Notes under the pieces: model-generated
The model's input: the letters and a program-made list of their open reading frames with translations, nothing else
Database searches by the model: none
What the model was told of the DNA's origin: nothing
Made by a program: the position numbers and the translations under genes
Source of the DNA: Rhodococcus sp. B50
GTDB lineage: Bacteria > Actinomycetota > Actinomycetes > Mycobacteriales > Mycobacteriaceae
Reading direction: 5' to 3'
Assembly (NCBI RefSeq): GCF_013602415.1
Contig: NZ_WPAG02000002.1
Coordinates: 1,550,001-1,614,000 of the forward strand
DNA: 64,000 nt
Shown: positions 57,446 through 64,000 of the stretch, one piece after another
How the letters are laid out: each line of letters opens with the position of its first letter
Position numbering within the stretch: the stretch's first letter is position 1

Positions 57446-60196
57446 TCAGCGCAGCCGGCGTGGGCCGAGGTCCAGCGGGTGCGGTTCGGGCCCGATCCGC
57501 ACGTGCGCATCAGTGAGCTCGGCCCCTACCACCGAGGCCAGCACCGGCTCGCACACCAGCTCGCGCACCTCGGGGATATCGTCGGCGAGCGCCGAGATCC
57601 GCTGGACGAAATCGACCAGCGCCGGCTTGTTCACCGGTGCCGCGTTCCGGTAACCCGAGAGAAGCGGGGCTGCCTTCGGCGCATCGATCAACTCGACCGC
57701 CTCGTCCTCCGTGAGAGGAAGGACACGATAGGCCCGATCGCCGAGCAGGTCGGAGATCACACCGGCGAGACCGAACGAGATGAGCGAGCCGAACGACGGG
57801 TCGTCCTGCACACGGATCGCGCAACCGATGCCCTTGTGGGCCATCTGCTGCACGTGCATCAAGGGCTCACCCGATGCCGCGGCCAGGTCGCGGTACGCGA
57901 TCCGCACCGAGTCGGCGTCCACGAGATCGAGACGGACACCGCTCAGGTCCGGCCGGTGCCGCCACTGCGCGCCGGTGGCCTTGACCGCCACCGGGAATCC
58001 GATCTCCTCCGCCGCCGCCACCGCCTCGTCCTCGGTGGTCACCGCCCGGAAGTCCGCGACCTCCACCCCGTAGCAGGACAGCAGCAGGGCCGCTTCGGTG
58101 TCCGACAGGTACCGGCCTTCGGGAGTCGTCTCGAGCCATCCGTCCACGAGCCCCCGGGCACGTTCGGGATCGATTCCGGCCGGCCGCACGACCTGCGAGG
58201 GCGGCCGGCTCCGCCACTTCGCGTACCGCCACGCCCGTCCCAGCGCCAGCGCAGCCCGTTCCGGACCGGGATAGGACGGCACGGACCCGCGGGTCGGATT
58301 GCCGTCCGATCCGCGCACGGCGAGGACGTCGGGGATGCCCTCGGTCGCCAGGAAGGTGGTCACCACGGGCTTCTCCGACCCGGCGACGGCGTCGCGCAGG
58401 GCCTGGGCGTAGGGCTGGACGTCGACGGCGACCGGCGGGACGAACACCGCGATCACGGAGTCGACGTCGGGTGATTCGAGCGCCCGCGCGACCGCCCCGG
58501 CGAACTCCTCCGGTGACGCCTGCGCACCGAGATCCACCGCATCCGGGGCCTGCAATCCCTGTCCGCGCGCGGCATCGACGGCAAGCACTCCGAGTGCGGT
58601 GGAGTTGCCCACCACCGCGACCCGCGGTCCCGCCGGCAACGGCTGATAGCCGAACAGCAGTGCGGAGTCGAAGAGCTGACCGATCGACTCGACCTGCACC
58701 ACACCCGCCTGTTCGAAGAGGTAGCGCACGATGGTGTCGTCCATCTCGCCGGTCCGCGCGGCGAGCGCCGGCGGAACCGCGTGCCGGCCGCTCTTGACCG
58801 CGACGATCGGCTTGCTGCGCGCCACCCGGCGGGCGATGCGCGAGAACTTGCGCGGATTCCCGAAACTCTCGAGGTAGAGCAGCACCACCTCGGTCGCGGG
58901 GTCGGTGTCCCAGTACTGCAGCAGGTCGTTGCCCGACAGGTCGGCGCGGTTGCCCGCCGAGACGAAGGACGACAGTCCGACCCCGGTCTTGGCGGCCTCG
59001 TCCAGAATCGCGATGCCGAGCGCACCGGACTGGCAGAAGAAGCCCACGTTGCCGGCGGCCGGGAGCACGGGCGCGAGGGTCGCGTTGAGGCGGAACGTCG
59101 CGTCGTTGTTGGCCACACCGAGTGCGTTCGGGCCGATGAGCCGCATGCCGTGCGACCGTGCGGCCAGGGCGAGGCGGCGCTCGGCGTCGCGGCCCTCCGG
59201 TCCGGTCTCACCGAAACCCGACGACACGACGAGCAGCGCCTTGACACCCTTCGCGAGACAGTCGTCGAGCACCGAGTCGATGGATTCGGCCGGCACTGCG
59301 GCGATAGCGAGGTCGATTTCGTCCGGGATGTCCCGGACGGTCGGGTACGCGCGGACACCCCGGACCGACCGGTTCTCGGCGTTGACGGGATAGACCGGGC
59401 CGGTGAATCCGCTGCGCAGCATGTTCACCAGCACGGCGTTGCCCACCTTGCGACTGTCGGTGGAGGCTCCGATGACAGCGACGCTGGCGGGGCTCAGGAT
59501 GTTGCGCACGCTGCGCGCCTCGGCGGCGCGTTCGCGGGCGTTGCGCACCGACACGAGCGCCTCGGTGGGGTCGATCGCGAACTCGAGACGGACCACTCCC
59601 CCTTCGAAGCTGCGGCTGACCTGGTAGCCGGCCTCCCGGAAGACGGTAATCATGTGCCGGTTCTCGGCGAGGACTTCGGCGACGAAGGTGTGCAGTCCGT
59701 TCTCGGCGGCCGCGCCGGCGAGATGTTCGAGCAGGATCGGACCGAGGCCGCGCCCCTGATGGGCGTCGGCGACGGTGAAGGCCACCTCCGCGGAAAGACC
59801 GTCACCCTCGTCGGACAGTCCTTCGTATCGTCCGACGGCGATGATCTCGTCGCCGAGCACCGCGACGAACGCCACGCGGGAGCGGTGGTCGACGACCGTG
59901 AAGTTGAACAGGTCCTTCTTCGAGATCGTCGGGTACGGACCGAAATACCGCAGATAGCGGGTGCGTTCGGAGAGTTTGCTGTGGAAGGCGACGATCCCCT
60001 CGGCGTCTTCGGGGACGATCGGCCGCAGGTGCACGACACCGCCGTCCGAGGCCAGCACGTCGGCGACCCAGTGCCGCGGATAGTCGCGTGCCCGGGCGAG
60101 GGCCCGTTCGCGAGCCGGGTCGGCCTCTCCCGCCGTGGCGGCAACCTTCGCAGGATCGGTGCTCGATCCCGCCGCGGGATTCTGCTGATCAGTCAC
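57446..60196 (-). CDS. Pat-like protein acetyltransferase (GNAT + ADP-forming acyl-CoA synthetase domains)
   Basis: A 916-residue multidomain protein. An N-terminal GNAT domain (about residues 50-210; acetyl-CoA loop DAHQGRGLGPILLEHLAG) is followed by a CoA-binding Rossmann domain (SVAVIGASTDSRKVGN near 240), a succinyl-CoA-ligase-like domain (SGALGIAILDEAAKTG) and a C-terminal ATP-grasp (EIGFPVAVKATG). This resembles protein acetyltransferases such as Pat, which acetylate acetyl-CoA synthetase, with GNAT at the N-terminus as in actinobacterial relatives. The start overlaps acuC by 8 bp. Activity as an acyl-CoA synthetase cannot be excluded. Confidence 0.9.
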   Translation of the reverse strand: MTDQQNPAAGSSTDPAKVAATAGEADPARERALARARDYPRHWVADVLASDGGVVHLRPIVPEDAEGIVAFHSKLSERTRYLRYFGPYPTISKKDLFNFTVVDHRSRVAFVAVLGDEIIAVGRYEGLSDEGDGLSAEVAFTVADAHQGRGLGPILLEHLAGAAAENGLHTFVAEVLAENRHMITVFREAGYQVSRSFEGGVVRLEFAIDPTEALVSVRNARERAAEARSVRNILSPASVAVIGASTDSRKVGNAVLVNMLRSGFTGPVYPVNAENRSVRGVRAYPTVRDIPDEIDLAIAAVPAESIDSVLDDCLAKGVKALLVVSSGFGETGPEGRDAERRLALAARSHGMRLIGPNALGVANNDATFRLNATLAPVLPAAGNVGFFCQSGALGIAILDEAAKTGVGLSSFVSAGNRADLSGNDLLQYWDTDPATEVVLLYLESFGNPRKFSRIARRVARSKPIVAVKSGRHAVPPALAARTGEMDDTIVRYLFEQAGVVQVESIGQLFDSALLFGYQPLPAGPRVAVVGNSTALGVLAVDAARGQGLQAPDAVDLGAQASPEEFAGAVARALESPDVDSVIAVFVPPVAVDVQPYAQALRDAVAGSEKPVVTTFLATEGIPDVLAVRGSDGNPTRGSVPSYPGPERAALALGRAWRYAKWRSRPPSQVVRPAGIDPERARGLVDGWLETTPEGRYLSDTEAALLLSCYGVEVADFRAVTTEDEAVAAAEEIGFPVAVKATGAQWRHRPDLSGVRLDLVDADSVRIAYRDLAAASGEPLMHVQQMAHKGIGCAIRVQDDPSFGSLISFGLAGVISDLLGDRAYRVLPLTEDEAVELIDAPKAAPLLSGYRNAAPVNKPALVDFVQRISALADDIPEVRELVCEPVLASVVGAELTDAHVRIGPEPHPLDLGPRRLR

Positions 60197-61460
60197 GCGG
60201 ATCCTCCGGGTCCAGGCCGAGCAGCGGGAAGGCCGCCCGCCTCGTGGCGATGATCGCGGAATCGATACGGGTCAATGCACGATCGAGAGACGCGATGCCC
60301 GTCTCCGGAGTACCTCCGGGACCGTCCCAGGGTAGATACGACACATCGGAGTTCTCCCCCATGCTCGTGGGCAGCTCGACGCTCGGAGCCAGAGCGCCGA
60401 CGCGTTCGTTCCACTCCGCCGGGATGGGGGTGTTCGGGTCGATCTCGCGGTCGAGGGCTGCCGCGATCAGGTGCGTCCACGCGCGCGGCACCACCCGGAC
60501 GAGGCCGTAACCGCCGCCGCCGACGGCGAGCCAACGACCCTCGCAATAACGATCGGCCAGATCTCGCATCGCGAGATACGACGCGCGTTGACCGTCGACG
60601 GTCAGCGAGAGGTCGGCGAGGGGATCCTCACGGTGACTGTCGGCTCCGCACTGACTGATGAGAATCTGCGGACGGAACGCCGCGACCGCACCCGGCACGA
60701 CGGCGTGGAAGGCGCGCAACCACAGCGGGTCCACGGTGCCCGGCAGGACGGGAAGGTTGATCGCGGTGCCCTCGGCCGGGCCTGCGCCGACCTCGCTGGA
60801 CCATCCGGTGTTGGGCCACAGGGTCGCGGGATGCTGGTGCAGCGAGATGGTGAGGACCCGCGGGTCGCCGAGGAAAGCGTGCTGCACGCCGTCACCGTGG
60901 TGGGCGTCCACGTCGATGTAGGCGATGCGGTCGTAGCCGTGGTCGAGCAACCACGAGATCGCGATGGCGGCATCGTTGTAGACGCAGAATCCGGCGGCCC
61001 AGTCGGCCATCGCGTGGTGCATTCCGCCGCCGATACTCACCGCGCGCCGGGCCCGGCCGCTCGCGATCTCGCGCGCGGCCGCCAGCGTGCCTCCGGCGAG
61101 GGTGGCGCTGGCCTCGTGCATGCGGGGGAAGATCGGGTTGTCCTCGGTACCGAGGCCGTGGGGGGCGTCGGCCGGGGGTGCCGCTCCCTCGGCAGCGGAA
61201 CCCGCGCGCTTGACCGCATCGACATAGGACGCGGTGTGGATGCGCAGCAGATCGGTGTCGTCCGCAGGGGACGGACGGACGGTCTCGACGCCCTCGAGGA
61301 GACCGAGACTGCGGGACAGAGCCATCGTGAGATCGAGACGCGTGGGGTTCATCGGATGTGTCGGACCCCACCGGTAATCGAGGTAGTCGGGGCTCCACAC
61401 CACTATCCGATCGCCGCTCAGCTGTGTCGTACCGCCCGCCGCGGTGGAGCTCGTGGTCAT
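60189..61460 (-). CDS. acuC: Acetoin utilization protein AcuC (class I histone-deacetylase-like)
   Basis: A Zn-dependent lysine deacetylase, 423 residues. The metal and catalytic motifs are YIDVDAHHGDGVQ, MHHAMADWAAGFCVYND (HH dyad region) and QCGADSHREDPLAD. In B. subtilis AcuC removes acetyl groups from acetyl-CoA synthetase. It overlaps the Pat-like acetyltransferase gene by 8 bp, placing writer and eraser in one operon. ATG 61460 is 8 nt after TAGCGT (61474-61469) on the minus strand, so leaderless. Divergent from ideR. Confidence 0.93.
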   Translation of the reverse strand: MTTSSTAAGGTTQLSGDRIVVWSPDYLDYRWGPTHPMNPTRLDLTMALSRSLGLLEGVETVRPSPADDTDLLRIHTASYVDAVKRAGSAAEGAAPPADAPHGLGTEDNPIFPRMHEASATLAGGTLAAAREIASGRARRAVSIGGGMHHAMADWAAGFCVYNDAAIAISWLLDHGYDRIAYIDVDAHHGDGVQHAFLGDPRVLTISLHQHPATLWPNTGWSSEVGAGPAEGTAINLPVLPGTVDPLWLRAFHAVVPGAVAAFRPQILISQCGADSHREDPLADLSLTVDGQRASYLAMRDLADRYCEGRWLAVGGGGYGLVRVVPRAWTHLIAAALDREIDPNTPIPAEWNERVGALAPSVELPTSMGENSDVSYLPWDGPGGTPETGIASLDRALTRIDSAIIATRRAAFPLLGLDPEDPRD

Positions 61461-61534
61461 GGACACAGACGCTACTGCTCCACCCACGGACATGCGAGCC
61501 TCGGAGGGCGCCCCCACCGTCCTGTTCGCACGGT

Positions 61535-61540
61535 TAGAAT
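61535..61540 (+). promoter_or_regulatory. Candidate -10 of ideR
   Basis: TAGAAT lies 24 bp upstream of the first possible ideR start, consistent with a short leader carrying GAAGGGG. No clear -35 is seen. The acuC -10 lies 61 bp away in the opposite direction. Confidence 0.5.
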
Positions 61541-61564
61541 CGGCCCAGACGAAGGGGTGTGAGA

Positions 61565-62251
61565 GTGAAGGACCTGGTCGATACAACGGAGATGTATCTC
61601 CGGACCATCTACGACTTGGAAGAGGAAGGCGTGGTGCCGCTGCGCGCGCGCATCGCCGAACGCCTCGAGCAGAGCGGACCGACGGTCAGCCAGACCGTGG
61701 CCCGCATGGAACGCGACGGCCTGCTCCGCGTCGCCGGCGACCGGCACCTGCAGCTCACCGAGAAGGGCCGCGATCTCGCCGTGTCCGTGATGCGCAAGCA
61801 CCGGCTCGCAGAACGGCTTCTCGTGGACGTGATCGGTCTCGACTGGGAGAACGTGCACGCCGAGGCGTGCCGTTGGGAGCACGTGATGAGCGAGGAGGTC
61901 GAACGCCGCCTCGTCGAGGTACTCAACAACCCGACCACCTCGCCCTATGGCAACCCGATCCCGGGGCTCGCGCAGCTGGGTCTCGACCGCACGGCGGTCC
62001 TCGACGAGAAGCTGGTGCGGCTGACGGAGATCCCCCACGGCAAGCCGACCGCCGTGGTGGTGCGCCGGCTCGCCGAGTACGTCCAGTCCGACCCGGAGGT
62101 CATCGCGCGGCTGCGTGAGGCCGGTGTCGTCCCGGACGCGCGGGTTACAGTCGAGACGCGACCGGGCTCGGTGTCCATCACCGTGGCCGGTCACGACAGC
62201 TTCGAGCTTTCCGACGAGATGGCCCACGCCGTGCAGGTGAAGCAGGTCTGA
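61565..62251 (+). CDS. ideR: Iron-dependent regulator IdeR/DtxR
   Basis: An Fe(II)-activated repressor, 228 residues. The winged helix (PLRARIAERLEQSGPTVSQTVARMERDGLL), dimer and metal domain (MRKHRLAERLLVDVIGL, EACRWEHVMSEEVERRL) and C-terminal SH3-like domain are all present; His79-, Glu83- and Cys/His-type metal ligands of the family lie in RKHRLAER and EACRWEH. GTG 61565 gives a first block VKDLVDTTEMYLRTIYDLEE aligned to IdeR; AAGGGG lies 7 nt upstream. GTG 61559 is an alternative. Confidence 0.96.
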   Translation: MKDLVDTTEMYLRTIYDLEEEGVVPLRARIAERLEQSGPTVSQTVARMERDGLLRVAGDRHLQLTEKGRDLAVSVMRKHRLAERLLVDVIGLDWENVHAEACRWEHVMSEEVERRLVEVLNNPTTSPYGNPIPGLAQLGLDRTAVLDEKLVRLTEIPHGKPTAVVVRRLAEYVQSDPEVIARLREAGVVPDARVTVETRPGSVSITVAGHDSFELSDEMAHAVQVKQV

Positions 62252-62257
62252 CACAGA

Positions 62258-62296
62258 CCCCTTTTCGCATGTCCGGCACGGGCATGCGAAAAGGGG
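62258..62296 (+). promoter_or_regulatory. 14-bp hairpin between ideR and galE burying the ribosome binding site
   Basis: Arms CCCCTTTTCGCATG (62258-62271) and CATGCGAAAAGGGG (62283-62296) are perfectly complementary around an 11-nt loop. The right arm holds AAAAGGGG, the ribosome binding site for galE GTG 62306, and ends exactly at ATG 62297. It could act as an ideR terminator or as a translational gate on galE. Confidence 0.65.
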
Positions 62297-62305
62297 ATGT
62301 CCAGC

Positions 62306-63298
62306 GTGAGACTTCTGGTGACCGGCGGCGCCGGCTATGTGGGCAGCGTGTGCACGACCGTGCTGCTCGAACAGGGCCACGACGTCGTGGTCGTCGACGA
62401 TCTGTCCACCGGAAATGCCGAGGCGGTACCGACGGGCGCCGAGTTCGTCGAGGGCGACATCGCGGCCGTCGCCGACGATCTGCTCTCCGGACCCGGTCCC
62501 CGCTTCGACGGCGTCCTCCACTTCGGCGCGCAATCACTGGTCGGCGAGTCGGTGGAGTGCCCCGAGAAGTACTGGCAGGGCAACGTGGTGACCACCCTCG
62601 CCCTGCTCGAGGCCATCCGCCGCTCGGGTACGCCGCGACTGGTCTTCTCCTCGACCGCCGCGACCTACGGCGAGCCCGAAAGCGTGCCGATCACCGAGGA
62701 CGCGCCCACCCGTCCCACCAACCCGTACGGTGCGTCGAAGCTCGCCATCGATCACGCGATCTCCTCGTACGCGCACGCGCACGGTCTCGCCGCGACGAGC
62801 CTGCGGTACTTCAACGTCGCCGGGGCCTACGGCGGCGCCGGAGAGAACCGGGTCGTCGAGACACATCTGATCCCGCTGGTGCTGCAGGTCGCTCTCGGTG
62901 TGCGCGATCACATCTCCGTTTTCGGCACCGATTGGCCGACCAAGGACGGCACCGCGGTGCGCGACTACATCCACGTCAAGGATCTCGCCGACGCCCACGT
63001 GCTGGCATTGACGACGTCCGAACCCGGCCGGCACGGCATCTACAACCTCGGCAGCGGGGAGGGTTTCACCGTCCGCGAGGTCATCTCGGCGTGCGAGCGG
63101 GTCACGGGACTTCCGATCGCAGCGGTCGACGCACCGCGCCGCGCCGGTGATCCGGCCGTTCTCATCGCTTCCAGCAGCCGCGCGATGTCCGAACTCGGGT
63201 GGAACCCCCAGCACACCGATCTCGACGAAATCGTCTCCGACGCATGGGAGTTCACCCGGTCCCTCGGCGACCGGCTGCACGCCGTTCGGCGCGGCTGA
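62306..63298 (+). CDS. galE: UDP-glucose 4-epimerase
   Basis: Interconverts UDP-glucose and UDP-galactose, feeding the galactan of arabinogalactan. The 330-residue SDR protein has the NAD loop [10 protein letters not shown] at the N-terminus, Ser in FSSTAATYG and the YxxxK catalytic pair in [15 protein letters not shown] 62306 matches corynebacterial GalE; ATG 62297 would add three residues and lacks a spaced ribosome binding site. Linkage of galE to dtxR/ideR is known from corynebacteria. Confidence 0.93.
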   Translation: MRLLVTGGAGYVGSVCTTVLLEQGHDVVVVDDLSTGNAEAVPTGAEFVEGDIAAVADDLLSGPGPRFDGVLHFGAQSLVGESVECPEKYWQGNVVTTLALLEAIRRSGTPRLVFSSTAATYGEPESVPITEDAPTRPTNPYGASKLAIDHAISSYAHAHGLAATSLRYFNVAGAYGGAGENRVVETHLIPLVLQVALGVRDHISVFGTDWPTKDGTAVRDYIHVKDLADAHVLALTTSEPGRHGIYNLGSGEGFTVREVISACERVTGLPIAAVDAPRRAGDPAVLIASSSRAMSELGWNPQHTDLDEIVSDAWEFTRSLGDRLHAVRRG

Positions 63299-63333
63299 GC
63301 GCTGCGCGGTGTGAACCGAGTGCGCGGTAGGCG

Positions 63334-64000
63334 TCAGGACGACTCGTCGCGCGGCAGCTCGAGTCCCAACCTCATCGCGATCTCGTGGCCTGTCTCTGCG
63401 AGGCCGCGGATGGCTTCGGGCCGCAGCCCCGCCTGCAACGCCTGGTCCAGCAGATCCGAAAGCCGGTGGCGGGGGTCGGATTCGAGGGCTGCGGCGAGCG
63501 CGACGCCGGCGAGCGGGCCGTCGCCGCGCACGTAGGCACCGAAGCCGACGAGTGCGGCGGCGTCCGCCCGTTCGGGATCCGGCAGGGCGCGTGCGAGTTC
63601 GGCCCACAGGCGCTCCGCCGCGCGTGCGAGCGGACCGGTCGCGAGCCCCATCGCGGCGTCCCGCACCGTGCGATTCGCGAGCAGCACCGCGAGTTCTGCG
63701 ACATCCGACGCACTCGGATCCGTTCCGGCGCCGTACGCCTCGACGTGCGCGAGCACGGCCTGCAGTTCGACCCGGTCGGCGCGTTCACCGCCGCCCTCGC
63801 GGGCGCAACGCTCGTACTCGCGGTCGCGGGTCTCGACGACCTCGTCGATGCAGCGCGCAACTTCCTGCCGCACCGCCGGCGGATACGGGACGAGCAGCGC
63901 CTCGAGTTCGTTGCGGGAGCGTCGAATCGGACTGCCCTCGAACACCCGCGCCGCCGCGACCACGGAGGAACCTGGATCGGCCACACTGCCGGTGATGTCC
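63334..64000 (-). CDS. DUF4192 protein, 5' end outside window
   Basis: The frame stays open at base 64000, so this is the C-terminal part (at least 222 residues) of a DUF4192 protein, a family of about 370-400 residues in actinobacteria. Recognisable blocks are RDREYERCAREGG, LAVLLANRTVRDAAMG, WAELARALPDPERADAAALVGFGAYVRGDGPLAGVAL and a helical tail. Function unknown. It converges on galE. Confidence 0.82.
   Translation of the reverse strand, partial: DITGSVADPGSSVVAAARVFEGSPIRRSRNELEALLVPYPPAVRQEVARCIDEVVETRDREYERCAREGGGERADRVELQAVLAHVEAYGAGTDPSASDVAELAVLLANRTVRDAAMGLATGPLARAAERLWAELARALPDPERADAAALVGFGAYVRGDGPLAGVALAAALESDPRHRLSDLLDQALQAGLRPEAIRGLAETGHEIAMRLGLELPRDESS

Noticed and set aside
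61461..61564. An IdeR/iron box between acuC and ideR
   Set aside because: No match to TTAGGTTAGGCTAACCTAA or a reasonable variant was seen.

Overview
The window is a 64 kb chromosomal stretch of a high-GC actinobacterium, most likely a Rhodococcus or close relative in the mycolic-acid group (Mycobacteriales). Supporting this are the phosphatidylinositol mannoside genes, an AftC-type arabinofuranosyltransferase, Cei, paired SigA/SigB genes, IdeR, a wax-ester/triacylglycerol synthase and the coproporphyrin-dependent heme genes. From memory, gene order matches two separate Mycobacterium tuberculosis blocks: pdxS to thrS (about Rv2606c-Rv2614c) and the GNAT/zapE genes to ideR (about Rv2669-Rv2711). 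Here they are joined at a tRNA cluster. No insertion sequence, prophage, CRISPR array or obvious genomic island was seen; the window is core genome with a few local insertions.

Layout. 1-8.7 kb: the end of a SpoIIE-type phosphatase, then a minus-strand run thrS, HIT, pgsA, patA, pimA, NUDIX membrane protein, pdxS, mostly with overlapping or abutting stops and starts. It builds phosphatidylinositol and acylated mannosides. 8.8-10.7 kb: an orphan DUF742 gene, a minus-strand tRNA-Val(CAC), and a plus-strand Gly-Cys-Val-Gly-Val tRNA cluster. 10.7-18.5 kb: a stand-alone LeuA regulatory-domain protein with a possible leader peptide, a 6C-type small RNA, GNAT, zapE, a secreted alpha/beta hydrolase, aftC, msrB, a HAD phosphatase and ldh. 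18.5-24 kb: minus-strand heme operon hemE-hemY-hemQ followed by a BisC-like molybdoenzyme. 24-34.3 kb: DUF3000, WS/DGAT, RNase D, DUF2236, a sugar transporter, dxs, and a marR-MFS efflux operon.

34.4-43.7 kb: RNA methyltransferase and KimA-like APC transporter, divergent from two TrkA-type regulators (ceoB, ceoC); then DUF3159, an OB-fold protein, a hydrolase, DUF3710, dut, DUF3093 and DUF4193. 43.7-52.6 kb: cei, inositol monophosphatase, polyphosphate glucokinase, sigA, a KhtT/KhtU-like efflux pair, DUF952, a small Cys-rich protein and a helicase. 52.8-64 kb: YihY protein, DUF3039, DUF3099, methyltransferase, sigB, a Pat-like protein acetyltransferase overlapping the deacetylase acuC, ideR, galE and a truncated DUF4192 gene.

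The most interesting items are a KstR-like operator over the WS/DGAT promoter, a 6C RNA with a palindrome inside its promoter, a leaderless Val/Leu-rich leader peptide with mutually exclusive hairpins before the LeuA-domain gene, a 14-bp hairpin that buries the galE ribosome binding site, and a hydrolase lacking the nucleophile serine. All family assignments come from reading motifs; no database search was run.
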